A stretch of 40,290 bases of DNA from CAZBKJ01 sp964492495 (lineage in GTDB: Bacteria > Patescibacteriota > Microgenomatia > UBA1400 > UBA12028): positions 1 to 40,290 of the forward strand of contig CAZBKJ010000008.1 in the NCBI GenBank assembly GCA_964492495.1, written 5' to 3'. Under the pieces are notes generated by a model that was given only the letters and a program-made list of their open reading frames with translations, was not told the DNA's origin and did not search any database. Of the stretch, positions 29,491 through 38,089 are shown piece after piece (position 1 is the first letter of the stretch; every line of letters starts with the position of its first letter). Both the position numbers and the translations under genes were made by a program.

Positions 29491-29546
29491 ATACCTATTT
29501 TTAAAAAACAGATCCACACTGCTATAGTGAATCTAGCAAAAAAAAT

Positions 29547-32456
29547 ATGAAGTTGTCATCATACACACAGGGTCGCCCGAACTTTGCCAAACTTGAAGAA
29601 GAAGTTTTGGAGTTCTGGGATGAAACAAAAGCATTTGAAGCATCTGTAGAAAACAGATCGAAAGAAGATCCCTACATTTTTTATGATGGACCTCCATTTG
29701 CCAACGGACTTCCACACTATGGACACCTGCTGGGAAGTACGAGTAAAGATGTGGTTCCACGATACCAAACGATGAAGGGAAAGAGAGTAGAACGCGTGTG
29801 GGGCTGGGATTGTCATGGAGTACCTATCGAAAATGCCATTGAAAAAGAACTGGGACTCAAAGGTGGAAAAAAAGGAATCGAAGAGCTTGGAATTGCTACA
29901 TTCAATAACGCTTGTCGAGCTTCCATCATGGCATATGACAAAGAGTGGAAGAAAACCATCAGACGACTTGGTCGATGGGTAGACTTTGAACATGCGTATA
30001 AAACCATGGACACAACCTTCATGGAAAGTGTGTGGTGGGGATTTACGCAGATGTACAAAAAAGGATTGATCTATCAGGGTCGAAAAGTGATCCTCTACTG
30101 TCCTCGCTGTAGCACGCCACTGTCCAACTTTGAAATTGCCATGGATAACTCATACAAAGACGTCGAAGACTGGTCTGTGTATGCAAAATTCAAGGTCAAG
30201 GGAAAAACGGTAAACGATGAACTACCAACAGCAAATACCTATCTCATCGCTTGGACAACAACTCCGTGGACACTTCCTGGCAACGTCGCTTTAGCTGTCC
30301 TTCCAGAAGCAGAGTATGTGCTGCTTGAACACCTCACAGAAAAAAATGACAAAGAATACTACTGGATTGCCAAAGAACGAGTCGGTCACATTCAGCATGT
30401 CCTCTCGATCAAAGAACCAACCATCATCAAAACCGTCAAAGGAAAAGAGCTTGAGGGAATTGAGTATGAACCGTTGTATACCTACATGCCACTTAATGGA
30501 AAGAAATCTCATTACGTTACGACCGCTGATTTTGTGAGTCTTGAAGATGGATCAGGAATCGTTCATACCGCTGCAATTTTTGGAGAAGATGACTACAAGC
30601 TGGCAATCGAAAAAAACCTTCCGTGCGTTCCTACCCTTGATGATCAAGGGAAGTTCCTTGATTTTGTCACTCCACTTGCTGGACAGTTTTATAAAAAGGC
30701 AGAAGACTGGGTAGTTGAGGATCTTTCTGCTAGAGGACTTGTGGTAGAAGCAAAACGCTTTACGCACTCGTATCCATTTTGTTATCGCTGTGGCACACCG
30801 TTGTACTTTAATGCGCTTCCAGCTTGGTTTATCAATGTCCAAAAACTCAAGCCCGATTTGATCAAAGCCAATGAGCATATCAGTTGGTTCCCAGAACACT
30901 TAAAGCACGGTCGTTTTGGAAAGGGACTCGAAACTGCTCCTGATTGGAATATTTCACGAAGCAGGTATTGGGGAACCCCAATGCCAATCTGGGAAGAAAT
31001 GCAAGGACAAGAGACAAGCGGTCAGAGGCAAGGGAAAACAGCCACAATACCGCTACGAAGAGTTATTGAATCAATTGCAGAGCTGAAAACCTGGGCAGTG
31101 GAACCTTCACAGGTAGAAAATCTTACGGATCTGCACCGAGAGTTTTTGGATGATATTGAGATCTGGATTGATGATGAAAAAACCATCAAAGGAAAACGAA
31201 TCGCAGAAGTTTTTGACTGCTGGGTAGAGTCTGGAAGTATGCCGTTTGCACAGATCCATTATCCTTTTGCCAATAAGGAACAATTTGAAGCAAGTTATCC
31301 GGCGCAGTTTATCACTGAGTACATTGCGCAAACACGTGCGTGGTTTTACTGTATGCACGTCATCTCTGTTGCGATCTTTGGTTCTAACGCATTTGAAAAC
31401 TGTCTCACGACCGGAACACTTCAGGCTGAAGATGGACAAAAAATGAGTAAGAGCAAGAAAAACTATCCTGATCCAACTGTGCTTATTGATAAGTATGGCT
31501 CTGATTGCTTGCGACTCTATCTCATGAACAGTCCGATCATGCGAGCAGAGAACATGAATTTTTCAGAAAAGAATGTTCATGAACTGCAAAATAAAGTGAT
31601 CAATATTCTCTGGAATATGTATGGTTTCCATAGTTTGTACACAAAAGAAAAATATTCTGATACCTTGAACCTGAAAACTGATACCTTGCACGTGCTTGAT
31701 CAGTGGCTTCTTTCAAAGATGGCAAATCTCACAGCGAGTGTCACTACGTCGATGGATGCATACGATCTTGTCACCGCTTCACGACTACTCATTGAGTTCA
31801 CCCAAGAATTTTCAACATGGTATGTGCGCCTTTCACGCGACAGATTAAAAACTGATGAGAAGAGTCAACAAGTATACAGATGGGCTCTCCTTACACTCTG
31901 CCAACTCTTTGCTCCATTTATTCCTTTTATCACCGAAAACATCTATCAAGGAGTAACTGAATCAGGAACATCGATTCACCTTACAGACTGGCCAAAGGAT
32001 GAAGATGTACGAGTCTATAGTAACGAGGTACTCGAAAAAGAAATGAATGTTGCTCGAGAGATCGTTGAAACTTCCCATGCAGGCAGAAAAGAAAAAGCAA
32101 TCAAACTCAGACAACCACTCCAATCAATTTCTGCAACTGTTCCGGAAAACATCAGCGAAGGTGTATGGCAGGTGATCTTGCAAGAAATAAATGTCAAAAC
32201 CTATACACAGAAAAAAGATGCAAAAATAACAATTTCTTTGGACTATACACTTACAGATGCCCTCCGTAACGAAGGCAACATGCGAGAAGCCATCAGAACC
32301 ATTCAGGGACTACGCAAAGAAGCGAAGGTGAGTATTGATGCGACAGTGAATGCTTGGCTTCCTGACTGGCCACAAGAGTTTGAAGAAGAGATCAAAAAGA
32401 AAACACTCGTCAAAAATTTGGAAAAAGGTGAGGCTAGGATTGAAAGTCCACTCTAA
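29547..32456 (+). CDS. ileS: isoleucyl-tRNA synthetase, type 2 (eukaryote-like)
   Basis: Charges tRNA-Ile in the cytoplasm. Class I motifs: HIGH as H57-Y-G-H60 within PPFANGLPHYGHLLG, and KMSKS at 632-636. GWDCHGVPIE and the editing-domain start AWTTTPWTLPGN are present. The PPFANGLPHYGHLLG form and overall length (969 aa) are characteristic of the type 2 enzymes related to eukaryotic and mupirocin-resistant bacterial IleRS. A Gln/Gly-rich stretch around residues 487-498 (QGQETSGQRQGK) looks like a local insertion. No good Shine-Dalgarno precedes the ATG. Expression is likely set by the T-box upstream. Confidence 0.95.
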   Translation: MKLSSYTQGRPNFAKLEEEVLEFWDETKAFEASVENRSKEDPYIFYDGPPFANGLPHYGHLLGSTSKDVVPRYQTMKGKRVERVWGWDCHGVPIENAIEKELGLKGGKKGIEELGIATFNNACRASIMAYDKEWKKTIRRLGRWVDFEHAYKTMDTTFMESVWWGFTQMYKKGLIYQGRKVILYCPRCSTPLSNFEIAMDNSYKDVEDWSVYAKFKVKGKTVNDELPTANTYLIAWTTTPWTLPGNVALAVLPEAEYVLLEHLTEKNDKEYYWIAKERVGHIQHVLSIKEPTIIKTVKGKELEGIEYEPLYTYMPLNGKKSHYVTTADFVSLEDGSGIVHTAAIFGEDDYKLAIEKNLPCVPTLDDQGKFLDFVTPLAGQFYKKAEDWVVEDLSARGLVVEAKRFTHSYPFCYRCGTPLYFNALPAWFINVQKLKPDLIKANEHISWFPEHLKHGRFGKGLETAPDWNISRSRYWGTPMPIWEEMQGQETSGQRQGKTATIPLRRVIESIAELKTWAVEPSQVENLTDLHREFLDDIEIWIDDEKTIKGKRIAEVFDCWVESGSMPFAQIHYPFANKEQFEASYPAQFITEYIAQTRAWFYCMHVISVAIFGSNAFENCLTTGTLQAEDGQKMSKSKKNYPDPTVLIDKYGSDCLRLYLMNSPIMRAENMNFSEKNVHELQNKVINILWNMYGFHSLYTKEKYSDTLNLKTDTLHVLDQWLLSKMANLTASVTTSMDAYDLVTASRLLIEFTQEFSTWYVRLSRDRLKTDEKSQQVYRWALLTLCQLFAPFIPFITENIYQGVTESGTSIHLTDWPKDEDVRVYSNEVLEKEMNVAREIVETSHAGRKEKAIKLRQPLQSISATVPENISEGVWQVILQEINVKTYTQKKDAKITISLDYTLTDALRNEGNMREAIRTIQGLRKEAKVSIDATVNAWLPDWPQEFEEEIKKKTLVKNLEKGEARIESPL

Positions 32457-32468
32457 CTTTTTCTGACA

Positions 32469-32876
32469 TTAATGCCGTGGTTCTCCTGAAGTGTCACCAA
32501 ATAGAAGGTGAATAATAAGCATGTCAGCAAGTGTATCAGCTCTTTCGAATGGATCTGTATCCTCTTTTGGATCTTCTATTGAGGCACCTGCTTCACGCAA
32601 GATTCGTACAAGTTCAGATTCAAATAATTGATGCCGCTTTTGTGTATCGTTTTCATATGTTTCACTGAGACTACCTAACCGGTCATCAGGCATACCGATT
32701 TTTAGATGAGGGAAGTAGTTAAAAAAATATGCGCGAATCAGTGCCAACAATTCGTAATCCCCCATCCGAGTATTCAGCGGTTCTGAAAGAAACCAAAAAA
32801 TATTTTCACTTTTTAATCTTTCAAAAATATCAGTACGAAGACGACCATACGCATCAGGCTTCTGCTCTTGTTCCAT
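32469..32876 (-). CDS. hypothetical protein (135 aa)
   Basis: A soluble, acidic, mostly helical protein starting MEQEQKPDAYGRLRTDIFER, with aromatics in the centre (IRAYFFNYFPHLKIG) and an acidic tail (DPKEDTDPFERADTLADML). No recognised motif. Its ribosome site is weak. It is tail to tail with ileS (12 bases) and divergent from rodA (66 bases). Function unknown. Confidence 0.7.
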   Translation of the reverse strand: MEQEQKPDAYGRLRTDIFERLKSENIFWFLSEPLNTRMGDYELLALIRAYFFNYFPHLKIGMPDDRLGSLSETYENDTQKRHQLFESELVRILREAGASIEDPKEDTDPFERADTLADMLIIHLLFGDTSGEPRH

Positions 32877-32928
32877 AGGTATTCCTTTTTCAGTTTTCGT
32901 GATTATACAATCACACTTCTTGTTGTGC

Positions 32929-32934
32929 TACGAT
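32929..32934 (+). promoter_or_regulatory. -10 element of rodA, leaderless type
   Basis: TACGAT ends 8 bases before the ATG at 32943 with no Shine-Dalgarno. Another TATACAAT at 32904-32911 could give a longer leader instead. Confidence 0.35.
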
Positions 32935-32942
32935 CAGAGCCC

Positions 32943-34019
32943 ATGCTCAAATCCATCGCTGTTTTTTTCTGCATTCTCATCTTTGGAATTCTTTCTGTCA
33001 TCATTTTGGGCAGTATTGCGCCACAAGAGGCAACAAATCAATTCGTCCTGGCATCGCTTGGCATGGGTGCATTCTTGGTAGCATCGCAAATTCCACGACA
33101 AATCTGGCCACTTGCTGTCCCGCCACTGTATTTGCTTATCATTCTGCTGCTTGGAATTACCTTGTGGCGAGGACACCTCGCAAAAGGGGCAGTTCGGTGG
33201 CTCCCGATCGGGCCTGTGCGTGTACAAGTCTCAGAACCTGCAAAGCCGCTCCTTGCTCTGACTCTAGCTCTCTACTGCAAATCCAGTATTAAGTCCCAGA
33301 AAAGACTGCTTGGGGCACTTGTGCTTATCGCTATTCCATTCTTCTCAGTGTTTTTGCAACCAGACTTGGGAAGTGCGCTCGTTTTGGGCGCGGTGGGAGG
33401 GGGGGCACTGCTTGCCTCTATTTCCAATAAAAAGCTCCTTCTTCCTTGGATTGTCCTCGCTATCATCAGTATCTTGATCTCTTGGCAGTTTTTCTTGTAT
33501 CCGTATCAAAAAAATAGAGTGCTGTCGTTTATCGGTCAAGGTTCCCTGGCAGACTCGTATAATGCCAAGCAAGCACTGATCGCTGTCGGGTCAGGAAAGC
33601 TCTTTGGACGAGGAATAGGGCATGGAGTACAGTCCAACCTGCGTTTTCTACCCGAGTTTCACACTGACTTTTTCTTTGCATCGTACGCCGAAGAAGTGGG
33701 GTTTGTTGGGGTGATTCTCCTGCTTTTGCTCTATGCATTCTTTCTTTTCCTCCTGTTACACGGAATTGATGACTTGGAACCCGTGAGCAAAATCTATCGC
33801 TATGCCTATGCATCAGGAGTACTGTTCCAACTTTCCGTCCATATTGCCATGAATATCGGATTGTCGCCGGTGACAGGGATACCTCTACCGTTTCTCTCCT
33901 CTGGAGGTAGCTCGTTTGTGTCACTTGCCTTTGGTGCCGGCCTAGCACTGGCTCTCTCCACCAAAAAGGTGGTTATCAAACAGCAGCGCGTAAAGTCCAT
34001 TTGGGTAGCGAATTATTGA
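32943..34019 (+). CDS. rodA: rod-type SEDS glycosyltransferase RodA
   Basis: A second SEDS peptidoglycan polymerase, 358 aa with about ten membrane segments. Motifs: GAVRWLPIGPVRVQVSEPAK, FLQPDLGSALVLG, AVGSGKLFGRGIGHG, PEFHTDFFFASYAEEVGF and TGIPLPFLSSGGSSFVSL. The conserved Asp lies in PEFHTDFFFA. It is assigned RodA rather than FtsW because ftsW is already in the dcw cluster. It normally pairs with a class B PBP (PBP2), but none is next to it. The upstream in-frame codons from 32868 overlap the divergent gene and are rejected. Confidence 0.88.
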   Translation: MLKSIAVFFCILIFGILSVIILGSIAPQEATNQFVLASLGMGAFLVASQIPRQIWPLAVPPLYLLIILLLGITLWRGHLAKGAVRWLPIGPVRVQVSEPAKPLLALTLALYCKSSIKSQKRLLGALVLIAIPFFSVFLQPDLGSALVLGAVGGGALLASISNKKLLLPWIVLAIISILISWQFFLYPYQKNRVLSFIGQGSLADSYNAKQALIAVGSGKLFGRGIGHGVQSNLRFLPEFHTDFFFASYAEEVGFVGVILLLLLYAFFLFLLLHGIDDLEPVSKIYRYAYASGVLFQLSVHIAMNIGLSPVTGIPLPFLSSGGSSFVSLAFGAGLALALSTKKVVIKQQRVKSIWVANY

Positions 34020-34073
34020 ACTGAAGCCTTTGATCTGATAGAATAGGGAATCTCTAAACGAAAAAAGGATTTT

Positions 34074-34388
34074 ATGAACTACGCAGTGATCTCCCTTGCG
34101 GGCAAACAACATATCGTCAGCGAAGGTGAGAAACTTCAAATCAACAGACTCGAATCAAAGCCAGAAGACAGCCTTGAGATCAAGGATGTACTTCTTGTCG
34201 CTTCTGATACCAAGACGCTTATTGGCACTCCTTTAGTCAAGGGTGCAGTGGTAAAAGCCAAGGTAGTTTCAGAGGAACGTGGAGAGAAAATCCGAGTTGC
34301 AACATTTAAGGCTAAATCACGACAACACAAAGTAAAAGGTCACAGACAAGAATTGACCACAATCGAGATCACCTCCATCACCGCCTAA
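34074..34388 (+). CDS. rplU: 50S ribosomal protein bL21
   Basis: The 104-aa protein has the family start YAVISLAGKQHIVSEGE and the C-terminal FKAKSRQHKVKGHRQ that binds 23S rRNA domain. AAAAAGGA precedes the ATG and a TAGAAT -10 lies about 30 bases upstream (34041-34046). It forms a unit with the methylase gene and rpmA. The usual order is rplU, a small cysteine-protease gene, then rpmA. Confidence 0.95.
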   Translation: MNYAVISLAGKQHIVSEGEKLQINRLESKPEDSLEIKDVLLVASDTKTLIGTPLVKGAVVKAKVVSEERGEKIRVATFKAKSRQHKVKGHRQELTTIEITSITA

Positions 34389-34396
34389 GAGCGTGA

Positions 34397-34402
34397 TATT
34401 CT
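34397..34402 (+). promoter_or_regulatory. extended -10 of the methylase gene, leaderless type
   Basis: TGA followed by TATTCT, ending 6 bases before the ATG at 34409, so transcription would start on the ATG. No Shine-Dalgarno is present. Confidence 0.4.
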
Positions 34403-34408
34403 TTTTCT

Positions 34409-35590
34409 ATGGACTTTCTATTTTTCCTTGGAAGGACAAGTGACATTGCCTTTCAAGAACTTTCCAGTATCTTTCAAGCTCGCTATCCAGATGCATCTTT
34501 GGTGCGTCTTGAATCCCACATCGCTCTTGGTTCGTTGGAAACAAAAGAATCAGCCGTGATGTTGCAGCGATTACTTGGTGGTACTGTCAAGGTGGCTCAA
34601 GTTGACGAGACAACAAGCGTCAATGAAACACTTGCACTTGAGACAAAAGCGGTAGAAATCTTAGAGAAACTTCCCCCAGCAAAAAAGATCTCTTTTGGAA
34701 TTGCTGAGACTGGACGAGACTCACTTGATGCCTTGGATCACATTCGTATCAAAAAAGCTTTGCAGGAAAAAGAATTTTCTGTCCGATTTGTCCAAGGGCC
34801 TCGAAGTGGATTGTCTGCCAGTGTGCTTCTTCATCAAAACATCGATGAAGTGGTCGTCTGTCGAATCAAAGAGACTATCTACTTGGGACACACCATCGCT
34901 ATTCAGAATATTGATGAGTGGTCGCTGATCGATCGAAGCAAACCAGCCGCGGATAAGCTGCATGGAATGCTTCCTCCAAAAGTCGCTCGTATGATGGTCA
35001 ATCTTGCCAACCCAGAAGGAACTGAAGGGAAACGTATCTTAGATCCGTTCTGCGGGACTGGAACTGTGGTTCTGGAAGCCATGCTTTTGGGAGCAACTGC
35101 AATTGGTGCGGATCTTCGAGTCGAAGCAGTAGGGCAGACGCTCAAAAACGCCGAGTGGCTACAAAGTCTTTTTCAAACCGGAAAAGTACAACCAATCTTG
35201 GGAAAAACCACAAAATTTCAAGTGATCGTTGCCGATGCCACCCACATTAATGAGTCTCAGCTTGAGGGAAAAGTAGATAGCATCGTAGCCGAAGGATACT
35301 TAGGCCCTCTGACTCCACGACCTGGAGCAGTGCCAAATATCTATAAAGGACTGGAGAAGCTCTACAAAGGGGCTCTCAAGAACTGGACAGCAATCCTGTC
35401 TCCTGGAGCAACGCTCTGTCTTGCTCTCCCTCGTATGCAAGCCCAAGGAAAAGTCTATTCGATGGCACCATTGATTGACAGTCTTGAGGGACTTGGGTAC
35501 AATACGTCCTCTGGCCCATTTATCTATGATCGCCCAGATGCAGTCGTACAGCGAGAAATCTTTGTACTGACCTTCGGAAAAATTACTTAG
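34409..35590 (+). CDS. Trm11/TrmG10-like RNA methyltransferase, altered motif IV
   Basis: A 393-aa protein of the COG1041 kind. The N-terminal part (to about residue 160) is probably a THUMP-like RNA-binding region. The Rossmann methylase domain begins with GKRILDPFCGTGTVVLEAML, with the AdoMet loop D212-P-F-C-G-T-G-T219, then GATAIGADLR. Motif IV, normally D/N-P-P-Y in N2-guanine methylases, is AEGYLGP here. This suggests either a changed target or a divergent tRNA methylase group. It sits between rplU and rpmA, so it may act on rRNA or tRNA. The exact substrate cannot be read from sequence. Confidence 0.75.
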   Translation: MDFLFFLGRTSDIAFQELSSIFQARYPDASLVRLESHIALGSLETKESAVMLQRLLGGTVKVAQVDETTSVNETLALETKAVEILEKLPPAKKISFGIAETGRDSLDALDHIRIKKALQEKEFSVRFVQGPRSGLSASVLLHQNIDEVVVCRIKETIYLGHTIAIQNIDEWSLIDRSKPAADKLHGMLPPKVARMMVNLANPEGTEGKRILDPFCGTGTVVLEAMLLGATAIGADLRVEAVGQTLKNAEWLQSLFQTGKVQPILGKTTKFQVIVADATHINESQLEGKVDSIVAEGYLGPLTPRPGAVPNIYKGLEKLYKGALKNWTAILSPGATLCLALPRMQAQGKVYSMAPLIDSLEGLGYNTSSGPFIYDRPDAVVQREIFVLTFGKIT

Positions 35591-35598
35591 GAGTTCGT

Positions 35599-35844
35599 AT
35601 GTCACACGTTAATGCCGGTGGATCAACACGCCAACATCACCAGAGACCAGGAAAAAGACTTGGACTGAAAAAATCCGGAGGACAAGCTGTCGCAACCGGA
35701 CAAATCATTGTTCGTCAAAAAGGCACAGTGTACAAGCCAGGAAAAGGTGTCGGAATTGGTCGAGATCACACAATCTTCGCTATGATTGATGGAGTCGTTC
35801 GCGTCTCCAAGCGTCTTGGACGCACAATCATCAACGTTGCATAA
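35599..35844 (+). CDS. rpmA: 50S ribosomal protein bL27
   Basis: The 81-aa protein has the N-terminal arm MSHVNAGGSTRQHHQRPGKR that reaches toward the peptidyl-transferase centre, then SGGQAVATGQIIVRQKGT and GVGIGRDHTIFAMIDG. AGGAG lies 7 bases before the ATG and 8 bases separate it from the methylase stop. No N-terminal cleavable extension of the Firmicutes type is present. Confidence 0.96.
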   Translation: MSHVNAGGSTRQHHQRPGKRLGLKKSGGQAVATGQIIVRQKGTVYKPGKGVGIGRDHTIFAMIDGVVRVSKRLGRTIINVA

Positions 35845-35846
35845 CT

Positions 35847-36191
35847 ATGTTAACTGAAAATCTCCCTCAAAATGTGACTTCTACTTAGGAGTGGAATGCC
35901 CAAGGCTACCTTGATTTGCTGCGAAGAATAAATTCAGACTCCGTAGAGGATTTTTATCGTTCTCTCACAGTAGCTACATTAAACTCTATTAGTTTAATCA
36001 AGACAGAGAAAGCTCAAGCAGAAATGTACGAAACATACGCCTTCCTTAACTTAGTACTAGAAGAGTTTGGAAATTTAGCAATTAATGATGAGAATCTAAA
36101 AGTTAGGGGAATGGCAACAGCAATGATAGAGATTATTCGTAAGACTCAATCTGAAGTTGTTTTCGCAATTGGAATAATCCCAAGAGAGTAA
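35847..36191 (+). pseudogene. small gene with an in-frame TAG (nonsense or recoded)
   Basis: The ATG at 35847, 2 bases after the rpmA stop, opens a frame reading MLTENLPQNVTST, then TAG at 35886-35888. The same frame continues open as EWNAQGYLDLLRRINSDS for 100 more codons to a TAA at 36189-36191. The downstream part looks like real coding sequence, a helical protein (KTEKAQAEMYETYAFLNLVL), but has no good start codon of its own near its beginning; only a TTG at 35916 is available. The simplest reading is a nonsense mutation or sequencing error. Readthrough is possible. Function unknown. Confidence 0.6.
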
Positions 36192-36200
36192 AAACCTAGA

Positions 36201-36890
36201 TTACTTTTTTCTCGCTTCAATCAAAAATAATTGATTTCTTGAATCTCTCTCTTTTCTCTTGTCTTTGACTATCTCAATGTGTGAAAAGTAAGGTTTTAAC
36301 AAAAGTAAAATATCCTTTTCCGTCGTATCTTTTGTTTTGTGAAATTCACAGAGAACAGTATCAACATTCTTGAGTTTCTCTGCGACCTCTCGCAAGACTT
36401 CAATTTCCATTCCTTCAATATCAAGCTTCAAGACATCGACATGCTGATCCAAAATCTCTGAAAGATGAAGGGTAGGCACATCAATCGGTTCTCCTTTTTC
36501 ATCTCCAGTCCAACCACCTTTGTGCAACGATGAAAAAACAGTCAGTTGATTATTGCTATACAGCTGCACTATTTCACGAGTTTCTTTTTTCCCAACCACC
36601 GCTTTTTCAATCACACTCACATTTTCAATACCATTGTCTGCTATATTTTTGTGTAAGTAGTACAAGTTTTGGGGATGCGGCTCGATACAAATAAATTTAG
36701 CTTGTGGATACTGACGGTGAAAATACAGTAGTGACACTCCGATATGAGCCCCAACATCAACGATGAGAGGAGTATTGGTCGGAAGATCAACGTAGTAGGA
36801 GTGTGACTTAAAAACCTCGTCCGTGAGACTCTCGTATTCGAGTCGGTCGTGATAGTTGATTCGTAAATCTTGAAATGTTGTGACAGGCAT
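36201..36890 (-). CDS. FkbM-family SAM-dependent methyltransferase
   Basis: A 229-aa protein with the FkbM layout: AdoMet loop PLIVDVGAHIGVSLLYF (about residues 41-57), FICIEPHPQNLYYLHKNI with the acidic ribose-binding residue, and LKLDIEGMEIEVLREV, the FkbM hallmark. FkbM enzymes methylate hydroxyl groups, often on sugars or lipids of surface polymers. The target here is unknown. It is tail to tail with the broken gene (9 bases) and divergent from parB. There is no adjacent glycosyltransferase to suggest a pathway. Confidence 0.85.
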   Translation of the reverse strand: MPVTTFQDLRINYHDRLEYESLTDEVFKSHSYYVDLPTNTPLIVDVGAHIGVSLLYFHRQYPQAKFICIEPHPQNLYYLHKNIADNGIENVSVIEKAVVGKKETREIVQLYSNNQLTVFSSLHKGGWTGDEKGEPIDVPTLHLSEILDQHVDVLKLDIEGMEIEVLREVAEKLKNVDTVLCEFHKTKDTTEKDILLLLKPYFSHIEIVKDKRKERDSRNQLFLIEARKK

Positions 36891-37022
36891 ACCGTATTGT
36901 ACCGTACAAACACAGCAAAGCTGAATTTTTCTGCTATTTGCCTTTGCATTTCACTCTTTACACGCCTATCTTTTCGCATTAAAGTAGGTTTTAGAAATCT
37001 GCCTGAAGAAAGGAACTCTCCT

Positions 37023-37925
37023 ATGCCTGATGTCCCACACATTCAAAATCTTCCTATTACGCACCTTCAACCCAATCCACTGCAGCCACGCGGTTCAATG
37101 GATACTGAAGAACTGCAAGAACTGATGGATTCGATCAAACAACACGGGATCCTTGAGCCAGTTGTCGTCGCCCATACTCCAGCCGGATATCAAATCATCG
37201 CTGGCGAGCGTCGCTGGAAAGCTGCAAAGATGGCAGGGCTCACCGTCATTCCCTCGATCATCAAAGAAACCTCTCCCAAAGGGATGCTGGAGATGGCTAT
37301 CATCGAAAACGTCCAGCGGGTCGATCTTCCTCCTCTGGATCGGGCAAAAGCGTTTCAACGACTCCTTGAAGAATTCAATCTCACAGTCGGGCAAATTGCC
37401 AACCGAGTCGCAAAGTCACAGGCATACGTGTCGAACTCTCTGCGTCTGCTTACACTCCCTGATGCACTCATTGATGGATTACTCTCTGGAAGTATCACGG
37501 AAGGGCACGCCAGGGCACTCAGTGCCATTGAAGATGTCCATATGATGATCGAAGCCTACAAGATTCTCCTTCGTGAAGCAGGATCAGTCAGACGTGCAGA
37601 AGAACTCGCACGACGGATGAAAGCAAAGCTTGGAAAACCAGCTTCCAAAGGATTTGGTCGTGCACCATTTTTGGTGTCTGATATGGTGGATGCTTGGCAG
37701 CTCAATATGCAGTCATTTTTTGGCCCGCAAGCAAATGTAAAACTACAACAATCAAGAGCCCAAACAAAAGTTCAGTTTGTGTTCAAAGGCCCTCCAGAGC
37801 AAACGCAACGATTCTTGGACAGACTCCAAGAACTTGCCAAAGAGCCAATACCTCCTGCGCACGAAGATAAAAAAACCATTACTCTTGAGTCGTTTGAAAC
37901 AACCGAGATTGTGATTGGAGAGTGA
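37023..37925 (+). CDS. parB: chromosome partitioning protein ParB (Spo0J/Noc type)
   Basis: CTP-dependent DNA clamp that loads at parS and moves origins with ParA. The N-terminal domain has LQPNPLQPRG, then GERRW (61-65) and ENVQR (95-99), which form the CTP-binding site. The helix-turn-helix follows (GQIANRVAKSQAYVSNSLRLL), then a C-terminal dimerisation region. GAAAGGA precedes the ATG at 37023. The 300-aa length is normal. parA is not in the window. An upstream in-frame extension to 36870 overlaps the divergent gene and is rejected. No convincing parS was found nearby. Confidence 0.93.
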   Translation: MPDVPHIQNLPITHLQPNPLQPRGSMDTEELQELMDSIKQHGILEPVVVAHTPAGYQIIAGERRWKAAKMAGLTVIPSIIKETSPKGMLEMAIIENVQRVDLPPLDRAKAFQRLLEEFNLTVGQIANRVAKSQAYVSNSLRLLTLPDALIDGLLSGSITEGHARALSAIEDVHMMIEAYKILLREAGSVRRAEELARRMKAKLGKPASKGFGRAPFLVSDMVDAWQLNMQSFFGPQANVKLQQSRAQTKVQFVFKGPPEQTQRFLDRLQELAKEPIPPAHEDKKTITLESFETTEIVIGE

Positions 37926-38089
37926 GAGGGCAGAGGCAAGAGGCAAGGTACAAGGTATCAGAGGTCAGGTTTCAGGGACGATCCACGTTTATAGAACGAA
38001 GCTCGGATTCCCACACCACAAGGGCGTCTTATATCCACGGGAATGACAAACGACAAGCGATCAGGCACAGAAGGGGAAGGAAAAAACAT
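37926..38089 (+). repeat. parB downstream region with repeat copy R8
   Basis: Positions 38005-38049 are palindromic repeat copy R8 (GGATTCCC ... GGGAATGACAA), with the same core as R2 and R7. Before it, a purine-rich low-complexity stretch (37927-37975) includes CAGAGGCAAG and ACAAGGTATCAGA, the latter shared exactly with 18071-18083. No gene is supported here. Confidence 0.8.
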
